From assembly GCA_964633465.1 (NCBI GenBank), contig CAZWGB010000059.1:1-7416 (forward strand): DNA of 7,416 bases, read 5' to 3'. This stretch comes from DTSX01 sp964633465 (lineage in GTDB: Bacteria; Pseudomonadota; Gammaproteobacteria; Steroidobacterales; UBA11654). The notes below the pieces were generated by a model. The model had not been told where the DNA came from and made no database searches. It worked only from the letters and a program-made list of their open reading frames with translations. Shown piece by piece: positions 1 to 6,513 of this stretch. The translations under genes and the position numbers were made by a program. Position 1 is the first letter of the stretch. The number at the start of each line of letters is the position of its first letter.

Positions 1-203
1 TCCCCGGAAAAGAGTTTGAGGTTGTTTGCATATCAGATGCGGGTGATACCGGTATTTATTTATCAGCTTCCCCTTTATTGCCACCCCGTAACAAACTTGT
101 ACATGTTAATGGCAAGACAGTACACTGGATGAAAGTTGCTTTCGAGAAGTACTACATGGCAAGTTTGCGTTACAATTTGCCAAAAACGCATTTTGGATGG
201 TGA
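1..203 (+). CDS. C-terminal fragment of a sulfide:quinone oxidoreductase-like FAD-dependent oxidoreductase (5' end outside window)
   Basis: An open frame enters from the left edge (first whole codon at base 3) and stops at TGA 201-203, giving 66 residues. Visible are a 'DAGDTGIYL' stretch, then 'PPRN', then 'HWMKVAFEKYYM' near the end. This order, with an aromatic and basic 'H-W-x-K-V-A-F-E-K-Y' segment just before the C-terminus, is what I recall from the tail of sulfide:quinone oxidoreductase-like members of the FAD/NAD(P)-binding disulfide oxidoreductase family. There the C-terminal helices bind the membrane and quinone. The FAD-binding GxGxxG and the redox cysteines would lie upstream and cannot be checked. 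If the assignment holds, the enzyme oxidises sulfide at the inner membrane and passes electrons to quinone. It converges on the next gene with only 49 bp between stops. The frame and stop are certain; the family call is moderate and the substrate is inference. Confidence 0.6.
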   Translation, partial: PGKEFEVVCISDAGDTGIYLSASPLLPPRNKLVHVNGKTVHWMKVAFEKYYMASLRYNLPKTHFGW

Positions 204-252
204 ATTATACCACTCATACAAACCCCTCTAAACAAACAGTGGTGTTATGGCA

Positions 253-1221
253 TCATTGGTTTTTTAACAGTGTGTAGAGTGATGATTCAGAACGCTGCCC
301 TGCATGATAAGTAACTAATCCATAAGTATCATCTGGGTGAATTGCGTCTGACCCAACTCCCTCTACGTAGCAGTACCAAAAAATTTTTTCCGGCCCAAGC
401 GATTTTTCAATGTAAGGCATTATCGACTCAAAATAGTCTTTTTGGTTAGACTGGCCAAATTTCCCCGTTTCAGTGACCCAATTCGGTATGTTAACCGATT
501 GAACTAATGCACCCCCAACCACGCTGAGCTCAATATCGAATTCTGAATAGTAATGTATGTTTAAAACGTCTGCATAAGTTTCTAAGCCTAAGTCAACCAG
601 CCTTTGTGTATATTCCCAATTCCCCACATCATAGAGCACTATATTGCTTGTCGCTCCTGCCACAACTTTTGCTGTTGGATCCTCAGCACGTATGGCAATA
701 GAAACCTGTTTAAGAAGATCAAAGTAGTCGTCAGCAGTACCTGTAAAAACGTTGGTTTCCTCATTAGGTTCGTTATAAACTTCCCAATACTTAACAGAGT
801 TTTTATATCTGTTTACAACTGGTGTCACATATTGGTCTACAAAAATGCTTTTCCAAGAAGGATTTCCAACTAGCCATTCAGGGACTGGGTTTAATAGCGC
901 CAAAATACTTATCCCCTCGGCTGCTGCGGCTGCCACAACTGCATCAAATTGTGAAAAATCAGGATTTGATCCTGACGTCGGCATATATTGAGTATCGAAC
1001 CAAAAATTAACCCTGATAAAATTTATTCCCAACGATTTAACGTCAGCCATTTGTGTAGCGAGATCACCGGCTGTGGTATTGCGCGGAAACATATTCAATG
1101 CAATTTTACTGTATGGTATTTCAGTGTCTCCAACCAGCAATATTTCATCCAAACTAGCATTACATGAAACCAGTATGGATGATGAGATGGTTATTATAAT
1201 GGCGACGATAACTCTCTTCAT
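253..1221 (-). CDS. Lipoprotein glycoside hydrolase with a clan GH-A TIM-barrel (GH39/GH5-like)
   Basis: The product has 322 residues. Residues 1-19 form a lipoprotein signal peptide (MKR, hydrophobic core) ending in the lipobox L-V-S-C at 17-20. Asn21 after Cys20 is not Asp, so the outer membrane is the likely destination. The rest reads as a (beta/alpha)8 barrel of clan GH-A. It has 'GINFIRVNFW' (65-74) with the conserved early-strand Arg70, and 'YWEVYNEPNE' (145-154) with the Asn-Glu pair N150-E151 as acid/base at the end of strand 4. 'NIHYY' (221-225) follows, then 'WVTETG' (248-253) with E251 as candidate nucleophile on strand 7, and aromatic strand 8 'FWYCYVEG' (281-288). A retaining glycosidase is therefore likely; the 'YWEVYNEPN' form resembles GH39, but family and sugar substrate are not resolved. 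The start is supported by a GAGGAGAAGG ribosome site just upstream. The gene is divergent from the propeller lipoprotein and visibly more AT-rich than the transporter genes. Confidence 0.8.
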   Translation of the reverse strand: MKRVIVAIIITISSSILVSCNASLDEILLVGDTEIPYSKIALNMFPRNTTAGDLATQMADVKSLGINFIRVNFWFDTQYMPTSGSNPDFSQFDAVVAAAAAEGISILALLNPVPEWLVGNPSWKSIFVDQYVTPVVNRYKNSVKYWEVYNEPNEETNVFTGTADDYFDLLKQVSIAIRAEDPTAKVVAGATSNIVLYDVGNWEYTQRLVDLGLETYADVLNIHYYSEFDIELSVVGGALVQSVNIPNWVTETGKFGQSNQKDYFESIMPYIEKSLGPEKIFWYCYVEGVGSDAIHPDDTYGLVTYHAGQRSESSLYTLLKNQ

Positions 1222-1233
1222 ACCTTCTCCTCA
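1222..1233 (-). promoter_or_regulatory. Ribosome binding site of the GH-A lipoprotein gene
   Basis: Read on the minus strand the bases are TGAGGAGAAGGT directly followed by the ATG at 1221-1219. AGGAG lies five bases from the start codon, a near-ideal Shine-Dalgarno, which fixes the start of the hydrolase gene. Confidence 0.75.
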
Positions 1234-1296
1234 ATGGATATGGATTAAATTTCTATTCCAAACTATAGGGTCAAAATCAGGAAAAGCGACAACTTT

Positions 1297-1374
1297 TAAA
1301 TTGTAATTTATCAGAAAAGTGCATGCTATATTCTACAATTATTAAAATATCAAAAAAAGCAGCGATTAAATTGT
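1297..1374. promoter_or_regulatory. AT-rich divergent intergenic region with candidate promoter and AATTGT motifs
   Basis: The space between the two divergent lipoprotein genes (about 1222-1429) holds no gene. On the + strand TGCTATATT (1324-1332) fits an extended -10 box for the propeller gene, but no good -35 lies at the right distance. TAAATTGTAATTTA (1297-1310) is an inverted repeat with a two-base centre. TAAATTGT recurs at 1367-1374, and the reverse form ACAATT sits at 1335-1340. These could be operator sites in a shared control region. In sequence this AT-rich, however, short AT palindromes arise by chance, so the call is weak. Confidence 0.25.
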
Positions 1375-1429
1375 TGTAAATTTCCAGCCCTCACGGTACC
1401 TTGGCCTGATGGTTTTATGGTGTGTTAAA

Positions 1430-2323
1430 ATGAGAAAAAGATCACTTCAAACCGTAATTCTTTTTATTGCCTTAACCTTAGGTGCTTGTGCCGGTGATTC
1501 CACTAATTTAATTTCCGCATCTGGCGTTTGGACAAGGGATGACGGCACTCGTCTTTACTACCAAACTTTTGGAGTTGCAGCAGGGACAGTCGTAGCCGAT
1601 GTGTCAGTAAACATGCTTGATGATGGATCCTGGAGAGCCTATGTGATTGTAGGAGGCGCAGTAGCTTCCGCTGTTTCAAGTGACGGTCTATCTTGGACTG
1701 CCGAGGCAGGGATAAGAGTCGAAGAGGGGGGAGCTGGAATGCCCAGGGTGTTCAAATTAGAAGATGGATCATGGAGATTATACGGTAATAGTGGTGACGG
1801 TATAGTTTCATGGATTTCGTCGGATGGTCTCAATTTCACCAAGGAGAATGGTTACCGTATTACCCAGTCCCAGGTAGGGGAAACTGGCGGATTAACGGGT
1901 CCAACAATGATCGATACATCCGATAACGGATATAGAATGTATTTTTCCGGATTGCCTAAACCTGGACCGATAAAAACGTTTCGCATATATAGTGCCACTT
2001 CCTCAGATATGTTAGATTGGACAACCGACGACGGGGTAAGAATAGGAAACGGATCAAATATTGACCAATCTGCAGAGCATCCATTCGCAGTTGTACTTGG
2101 GGATGGCACCATAAGAATTTTTTATTACGTCAATAAGATTACTAAACTTTTCACTGCAACTTCAACAGACGGTCTGACATTCACAAATCCAACAGACACT
2201 GGTCTTGATTTTAATGATGTCCACATAGTTACAACGGGTGAAGGTATTTGGCGAATGTACGGTGGTGGATTCTCTGAGGAAGTTGGCGGCGTTATCGACA
2301 GCGCAACAGCAGCCCCTCATTAA
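1430..2323 (+). CDS. Lipoprotein with a five-bladed beta-propeller (arabinanase/levansucrase/invertase-like fold)
   Basis: I start at ATG 1430, giving 297 residues. The ATG at 1409 would add seven residues (MVLWCVK) ahead of a normal signal peptide, and neither start has a clear ribosome site. Residues 1-19 (MRKR, hydrophobic core) end in lipobox L-G-A-C at 17-20; Ala21 suggests the outer membrane. The mature part repeats a blade motif. Inner-strand motifs are DGSWRAYV (65-72), DGSWRLYG (112-119), NGYRMYFSG (166-174), DGTIRIFYY (225-233) and GIWRMYGGG (272-280). Outer-strand motifs are SSDGLSWT (83-90), SSDGLNFT (130-137), SSDMLDWT (191-198) and STDGLTFT (245-252). The N-terminal SGVWTRDDGTRL (31-42) fits the missing fifth outer strand and would close the ring. 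The 'YRMYFSG' plus 'SSDGLNWT'-type pair recalls five-bladed glycosidase and BNR-like propellers. A sugar-binding or hydrolytic role at the cell surface is inferred; I could not assign catalytic residues. It may simply be annotated as hypothetical. Confidence 0.75.
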   Translation: MRKRSLQTVILFIALTLGACAGDSTNLISASGVWTRDDGTRLYYQTFGVAAGTVVADVSVNMLDDGSWRAYVIVGGAVASAVSSDGLSWTAEAGIRVEEGGAGMPRVFKLEDGSWRLYGNSGDGIVSWISSDGLNFTKENGYRITQSQVGETGGLTGPTMIDTSDNGYRMYFSGLPKPGPIKTFRIYSATSSDMLDWTTDDGVRIGNGSNIDQSAEHPFAVVLGDGTIRIFYYVNKITKLFTATSTDGLTFTNPTDTGLDFNDVHIVTTGEGIWRMYGGGFSEEVGGVIDSATAAPH

Positions 2324-2369
2324 ACTGATAGCCAATTGTCATCGGCAGTAGGTCTGATTTCAATAAACT

Positions 2370-2375
2370 TATAAT
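2370..2375 (+). promoter_or_regulatory. Candidate -10 box for the transporter operon
   Basis: A perfect TATAAT lies 47 bases after the stop of the propeller gene and about 140 bases before the binding-protein start. The hexamer 17 bases upstream (AGTAGG, 2347-2352) is a poor -35, while TTGTCA at 2336-2341 is too far away (28-base spacing). An activator-dependent promoter is possible. The region is AT-rich, so a chance match is not excluded. Confidence 0.35.
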
Positions 2376-2397
2376 AAGAAAAAAAAGTGGAAAATAG

Positions 2398-2428
2398 CGG
2401 TTGATGTGAGTCACAATGGTATCAACCG
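2398..2428 (+). promoter_or_regulatory. Leader inverted repeat upstream of the binding-protein gene
   Basis: CGGTTGAT (2398-2405) is the exact reverse complement of ATCAACCG (2421-2428), separated by 15 bases. Overlapping its left arm and loop is the odd-centred palindrome TGTGAGTCACA (2405-2415). No T-run follows, so it is not a standard terminator for the upstream gene. It lies just downstream of the candidate -10 box and would be in the mRNA leader if that promoter is real. An operator or a leader hairpin are both possible. Confidence 0.4.
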
Positions 2429-2502
2429 GCTACTGTTGCTCATCCGGTATCGGATCATCTGGAAAGAGAGCAATTGATAAGTTGAAAATCAACCATGACT
2501 AT

Positions 2503-2514
2503 GGGGGGGGAAAG
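2503..2514 (+). promoter_or_regulatory. G8-containing ribosome binding region of the binding-protein gene
   Basis: Eight G residues (2503-2510) followed by AAAG sit directly before the ATG at 2515. The G-rich purine stretch is the only plausible Shine-Dalgarno here and supports 2515 as the start rather than the in-frame ATG at 2416. The homopolymer is unusual at this position. Confidence 0.5.
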
Positions 2515-3750
2515 ATGCTCAAAATATTTCGTAAAACACTTGTTGCTACGTTGGCTGTTGTTGCCCTGATGGCAACAACTGTTGCCCAGGCGAGGGTTGA
2601 TGGCAATACCATAACATTGGGTGCAGCCGTCTCCGAGACTGGAAAGTACTCAACCAATGGTAAACACACCCGCAACGGTTACAACCTGGCTGTCAAACGC
2701 ATCAATGAGATGGGTGGCGTCACAGTGGGTGGAAAGAGCTACAAATTTAAAATTACCTACTATGATGATGAATCCAACTCCGGTCGTGCTGCACAATTAG
2801 CAGAAAGGCTGATCAAACAGGATGGCGTCAAATATATGCTTGGTCCATACAGCTCAGGATTGACCAAAGCGATTGCTCCAGTCACTGAAGAGAATAAAAT
2901 CCCCATGGTGGAGGCCAACGGTGCATCAAGGTCACTCTTCACTAAAGGGTATAAGTATCTCTTTGCTGTCCTCTCAGCGGCGAACCAATATCTCGAGGTT
3001 GCGATTGATCTTGCTGTTGAGAAAAATGGCGGCAAGCCGGTGAAGATCGCCATGGCCTTTGAGCAGGATGCTTTTTCACAGGATGTGAGATTGGGCATTG
3101 TTGAAGCGGCAGAGAGAACCGGCTCCAAGATCATCATCGATGATAAATTGCCCAAAGAACTCAACGATATGGCCGCAACGCTGGCCAAGGTAAGAGCTAC
3201 CCGTCCCGATGTTCTTGTTGTATCGGGTCACTCCAAGGGAGCGCTGACGGCAATCAGGCAGATTTCAGAGATGAAGGTAGATGTACCCATGCTGGCGATG
3301 ACCCACTGCGATGCATCAAAACTGGCCAAGCAGCACGGCAAGAAATCTGAATATGCACTTTGTGCAGCTCAATGGCACAAGTCACTTAGCTATAGTGATA
3401 GATTCTTTGGTGATGGCAAGAAATTTGATAGTGACTTCACCAACGAATACGGCTATGCACCCCCTTATCAGGCAGCAGAATCAGCCGCCGCCCTGCTGGT
3501 GTGGAAAGCAGCCTTCGAAAGAGCCAACTCCTTCGATACCAAGAAGGTAAGAGATGCACTGGCCCTGACCGATATGCAGACATTTTATGGCAACATAAAA
3601 TTCAGCAATGCCGGTCAGAATATCGCCAAGCCAATGGTGCTATTCCAGGTAAGATGTGAAGGCAATAAGTGTGAAAACAAAGTTGTTGCACCCACAAAAT
3701 GGGCTTCGGCAGAACTGGTTCACCCCATTCCCAAGTGGTCTGACAGGTAG
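2515..3750 (+). CDS. Periplasmic substrate-binding protein of a branched-chain amino acid type (HAAT) ABC transporter
   Basis: The product has 411 residues. It starts MLKIFRK, followed by a hydrophobic stretch and A-Q-A at 24-26, so signal peptidase I likely cuts after Ala26. The in-frame ATG at 2416 would place 33 non-hydrophobic residues before this signal and was rejected. The mature protein is a type 1 periplasmic binding fold (LivK/Peripla_BP_6). 'ITLGAAVSETGKYSTNG' (33-49) is the first strand and ligand loop, 'YYDDESN' (82-88) follows, then 'GPYSSGLTKAIAPV' (110-123) and 'IPMVEANGAS' (129-138), and 'RPDVLVVSGHS' (230-240) in the second lobe. The end reads 'VAPTKWASAELVHPIPKW', typical of this family's tail. 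Four cysteines (265, 283, 381, 386) could form two disulfides. It heads a complete transporter operon and is separated from the permease genes by a hairpin terminator. Family is confident; the ligand (branched-chain amino acid, amide, or another small molecule) cannot be told, so I give no symbol. Confidence 0.9.
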   Translation: MLKIFRKTLVATLAVVALMATTVAQARVDGNTITLGAAVSETGKYSTNGKHTRNGYNLAVKRINEMGGVTVGGKSYKFKITYYDDESNSGRAAQLAERLIKQDGVKYMLGPYSSGLTKAIAPVTEENKIPMVEANGASRSLFTKGYKYLFAVLSAANQYLEVAIDLAVEKNGGKPVKIAMAFEQDAFSQDVRLGIVEAAERTGSKIIIDDKLPKELNDMAATLAKVRATRPDVLVVSGHSKGALTAIRQISEMKVDVPMLAMTHCDASKLAKQHGKKSEYALCAAQWHKSLSYSDRFFGDGKKFDSDFTNEYGYAPPYQAAESAAALLVWKAAFERANSFDTKKVRDALALTDMQTFYGNIKFSNAGQNIAKPMVLFQVRCEGNKCENKVVAPTKWASAELVHPIPKWSDR

Positions 3751-3767
3751 AAGTCAACACCTAATAG

Positions 3768-3797
3768 ATACCCCCTGGTTTCCAGGGGGTATTCTTT
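3768..3797 (+). terminator. Hairpin terminator/attenuator between the binding-protein and permease genes
   Basis: ATACCCCCTGG (3768-3778) pairs perfectly with CCAGGGGGTAT (3782-3792) around a TTT loop, an 11-bp stem, followed by TTCTTT (3792-3797). The stem is strong and the T-tract interrupted, so leaky rho-independent termination or protection of the upstream message from 3' decay is likely. It would leave more transcript for the binding protein than for the membrane and ATPase genes, a common arrangement in ABC importers. No clear promoter is visible in the 27 bases before livH. Confidence 0.8.
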
Positions 3798-3824
3798 AAA
3801 AACCTTTAGTGAAGATTTAGCCAA

Positions 3825-4718
3825 ATGGATCTATTGATCTTCCAAGTCCCCATCCTGATGGTTCAGGCTTCGTTGGATGGGGCACTGTTAGGAATTCTTT
3901 TTGCCCTCATTGCCTATGGAATGGCATTACAGTGGGGGGTGATGAATATCATCAATATAGCCCAGGGGGAGATGGTCATCCTGGGCGGCTACATCGCCTA
4001 TACGATGTACGTTATGGGTATTCATCCTGCGTATGGGGTCATCGTCTCCCCGATCATCATGTATTTTATCGGTTGGCTTCTCTATAAGCTGGTTATAAAC
4101 AGGGTAGTCGACCGTGATCTTTTCATCTCTATCCTGGCAACATTCGGCATTAGTATCCTGACTCAGCAACTGATGAATTTTATCTTTGGGGCGGATGTTG
4201 TTGTTGCTCAATCCAATTTTGGCACCACACTACTCTTTGATGGGATGGTGACGTTGCCCAATGCAAAGATTTTCTCTGCATTGATCAGCATTATCTTTGC
4301 CACTGGCCTGGTGCTCTATATGAAGAAATCAAAGCTCGGCCGCGCTATCCGGGCAACATCACAAAATGCAAGAGCGGCTAAAATCTTAGGTGTTGATACA
4401 GAGAGAGTATATGCCACCACTTTTGGGATCAATGCCGCACTGTGCGGTGTTGCCGGAGCCCTGATCTCAATTACCTTTACCCTCCACCCCTATGTAGGCC
4501 TTCCCTATACGGTAAGGTCATTCATGATTGTTATTATTGCCGGCCTTGGTAATTTGCCCGGGGTTGCTCTGTCCGGGATGGGTTTAGGCGTATTCGAGGA
4601 ATTCTCAGATTATATTCTTGGCACAGAATTCAGGGTCGGCTCGGTCTTTACACTCCTGGTTCTGATACTTGTCTACAGAAGGTTCCGGTTATCCAGAAAG
4701 AGAGAATATTTGGAATGA
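3825..4718 (+). CDS. livH: HAAT ABC transporter permease, LivH family
   Basis: The product has 297 residues, the usual length for LivH. About eight hydrophobic segments are visible (roughly 15-37, 43-62, 68-90, 98-120, 148-165, 198-218, 230-250 and 270-285). Family marks include 'GVMNIINIAQGEMVILGGY' (38-56), matching the LivH 'G..N.a.G...mlGay' pattern. The cytoplasmic coupling loop 'LGRAIRATSQNARAAKILGV' (171-190) contacts an ATPase subunit, and 'AGLGNLPGVALSGMGLG' (239-255) is followed by Glu258-Glu259. It forms half of the inner-membrane channel with LivM. The ATG at 3825 has only a weak GAAG upstream; a second ATG at 3858 would shave off 11 residues and cannot be excluded. The stop overlaps the start of the next gene by four bases (ATGA). 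The symbol denotes family, not proven leucine specificity. Confidence 0.92.
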   Translation: MDLLIFQVPILMVQASLDGALLGILFALIAYGMALQWGVMNIINIAQGEMVILGGYIAYTMYVMGIHPAYGVIVSPIIMYFIGWLLYKLVINRVVDRDLFISILATFGISILTQQLMNFIFGADVVVAQSNFGTTLLFDGMVTLPNAKIFSALISIIFATGLVLYMKKSKLGRAIRATSQNARAAKILGVDTERVYATTFGINAALCGVAGALISITFTLHPYVGLPYTVRSFMIVIIAGLGNLPGVALSGMGLGVFEEFSDYILGTEFRVGSVFTLLVLILVYRRFRLSRKREYLE

Positions 4719-5770
4719 AGAGGAATAATCTAATTCTCTATGGTGCCTTGTTGGTTTTTGGCTTGATGGCACCTTTTCTGTTTCCAGCATTCAAGCTTCA
4801 GATCTCATTTATGTGGATCCTTGTCATCCTGGCACTGACCTGGGATGTCCAAGGGGGGCAGATGGGATATAACACATTTGGCAATATCCTCTTCTTTGGA
4901 ATAGGAATGTACATCTGTGCCAGTACCCAGATCGGCCTCTTTTTTCCCCTTGAGGAGTGGACGGCGAGTGGCGGTGAGAAGACCTTTTTGCACACCCCCT
5001 CACAGTATTTTCTTGGGCTCTCTGCGGGCCTTGTTCTTGCGGGAATTGTACCGGTGATTGTGGCCGCATTGATTGGGTATGGAATTCTCGGACTGCGAGG
5101 CCACTACTTTGCAATCTGTACCCTGGGCTTGGGTATTGCGGCGGGTGAACTTGCTGGCGGTATTGAAATCATTGGTGCAGGGCAAGGGATGACGGCACCT
5201 CCCTGGCCGAAGGGGATCGGTGATACGGAGTTCAGGTCTGAGTTTTTCTACTTCCTCACTTTTATCACCATGCTGGCTACATTCACCTTCTTAAGATGGG
5301 CCTATCAGAAACGATTTGGCCTGGTCCTCAACGCCATTCGTGATAATGAAGATAAAGCGGAGGCGATGGGAATCCATACCATGAGATACAAGATTTTGGG
5401 ATGGATGGTCTCTGCCTTTTTTCTCGGCATCGCCGGTGGACTGGTAGGGAATATGGTGGGTTATATTGAACCTACCGAGATCGCTTTTACCGGGGCAACC
5501 TATGGTGTGTTTATGATCCTCATGGCGATACTAGGAGGAAAGGGAACGCTTTGGGGGCCTGTCATTGGAGCGATGGTCTTCCATATCTTCAAGGAGGGCT
5601 TCTGGACTTTCTTCCTCGGCTGGCAGTACGTTGCACTGGGAGTACTCATTGTTGTCATTGTCATCTTCTTCCCAGAGGGCATCATGGGATGGCTCAGAGA
5701 GAAGTTTCCAGAGCGGTTTGGTGAGGTTATCGATGAGGCAGACCGGAAAGCCCAGGTGGTGCTCAAGTAA
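4715..5770 (+). CDS. livM: HAAT ABC transporter permease, LivM family
   Basis: The product has 351 residues with nine or ten hydrophobic segments. Typical LivM landmarks appear in order: 'LTWDVQGGQMGYNTFGNILFFG' region (41-62; usually 'al.w.l..G..G..SlG...f.G'), 'LRGHYFAICTLGLG' (127-140), the coupling loop 'AIRDNEDKAEAMGI' (207-220), 'GGKGTLWGPVIGA' (274-286) and 'FFPEGIMGWLREK' (318-330). It pairs with LivH to form the transmembrane pathway. The start overlaps the livH stop (ATGA), so translation is probably coupled, and its own stop shares one base with the livG start. After the last membrane segment there is a short charged cytoplasmic tail (326-351). Nothing looks broken. The transported ligand is not evident. 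Confidence 0.92.
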   Translation: MKRNNLILYGALLVFGLMAPFLFPAFKLQISFMWILVILALTWDVQGGQMGYNTFGNILFFGIGMYICASTQIGLFFPLEEWTASGGEKTFLHTPSQYFLGLSAGLVLAGIVPVIVAALIGYGILGLRGHYFAICTLGLGIAAGELAGGIEIIGAGQGMTAPPWPKGIGDTEFRSEFFYFLTFITMLATFTFLRWAYQKRFGLVLNAIRDNEDKAEAMGIHTMRYKILGWMVSAFFLGIAGGLVGNMVGYIEPTEIAFTGATYGVFMILMAILGGKGTLWGPVIGAMVFHIFKEGFWTFFLGWQYVALGVLIVVIVIFFPEGIMGWLREKFPERFGEVIDEADRKAQVVLK

Positions 5771-6513
5771 TGGCTTCCATACTCAGGGTTGACAAGGTCT
5801 CCAAGTATTTTGGCGGGGTAAAGGCAAATCAGGGTGTCTCATTGTCTGTTAGGACAGGAAGTATTGTCGGGCTAATTGGCCCCAATGGATCTGGAAAAAC
5901 AACCCTCTTCAATTCGATTGTAGGAACCCACCCCATTGACAGGGGGACAATCGAGTTTGATGGCAGGGAGATCTCTACGCTCCCTGTCCCTGCTGTTGCC
6001 AAACTAGGCCTGCTCAGAACATTCCAGCAAACAAGGATCTTTGGCAAGGTTAACTGTATTCAGAATATGTTGATCAGTTCCAATCCAACTAAAGAGAATC
6101 TTATTACCATCTTTTCAAAAGTGCCTGAGGAGTTGACAGAGAAGGCAGAAAATCTGCTGAAGTTTGTGGGCCTGCACCAGAAGAGGAAACTACTCGCCGG
6201 CGATCTCTCCTTTGGGCAGCAGAAGCTGCTTGAGCTTGCAATGGCACTGATGAACGAACCTAAAATGTTGCTCCTTGATGAGCCGACTGCGGGGATAAAC
6301 CCAACACTGATCAATGGGATTATTGATCGACTGATTACGGTGAACAAGGAGTTCGGAATAACCCTGTTAGTGATTGAACACAATATGAGGGTGATCATGA
6401 ATCTTGCACAGGAGATCTACTGCCTGGCCCATGGGGAGATGCTCGCCAGCGGATCACCAGAAGAGATAAAGAATGATCAACGGGTACTTGATGCCTACCT
6501 GGGGGCGGGCTGA
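5770..6513 (+). CDS. livG: HAAT ABC transporter ATP-binding protein, LivG family
   Basis: The product has 247 residues, slightly under typical LivG length. All nucleotide-binding motifs are intact: Walker A GPNGSGKTT (37-45), Q-loop 'RTFQQTRIF' (83-91), signature 'LSFGQQ' (146-151; the GQQ ending is usual for this family), Walker B 'MLLLDEP' (166-172) with D170 and catalytic E171, D-loop region 'TAGINP' (173-178), and switch His204 in 'VIEHNM'. 'LLRTFQQTRIF' is the LivG form of 'RTFQ'. It hydrolyses ATP on the cytoplasmic face together with LivF. The start overlaps the livM stop by one base (TAATG) and its stop overlaps the livF start by one base (TGATG), indicating one translationally coupled unit. 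Confidence 0.93.
   Translation: MASILRVDKVSKYFGGVKANQGVSLSVRTGSIVGLIGPNGSGKTTLFNSIVGTHPIDRGTIEFDGREISTLPVPAVAKLGLLRTFQQTRIFGKVNCIQNMLISSNPTKENLITIFSKVPEELTEKAENLLKFVGLHQKRKLLAGDLSFGQQKLLELAMALMNEPKMLLLDEPTAGINPTLINGIIDRLITVNKEFGITLLVIEHNMRVIMNLAQEIYCLAHGEMLASGSPEEIKNDQRVLDAYLGAG

Noticed and set aside
204..265. Terminator between the convergent flavoprotein and hydrolase genes
   Set aside because: ACCACT (209-214) and AGTGGT (238-243) can pair, but the loop is 23 bases. The T-run at about 260 lies within the hydrolase gene and too far from the stem. Too weak to call.
1409..1429. Earlier ATG for the propeller lipoprotein
   Set aside because: It adds MVLWCVK before a normal MRKR lipoprotein signal and lacks a ribosome site. 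The choice is not certain, because 1430 also has a weak site.
2405..2415. TGTGAGTCACA as a CRP site
   Set aside because: CRP half-sites TGTGA and TCACA need six bases between them; here there is only one, so the geometry is wrong.
2416..2514. In-frame ATG giving the binding protein 33 extra residues
   Set aside because: The extra residues are polar, would bury the signal peptide, start within the loop of the leader inverted repeat, and have no ribosome site. The ATG at 2515 gives a textbook Sec signal.
2760..3188. Long antisense open frame within the binding-protein gene
   Set aside because: It lies fully inside a well-supported gene, shows no family motif and has no ribosome site, so it is a shadow frame. 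The same holds for the other overlapping frames inside the permease and ATPase genes.
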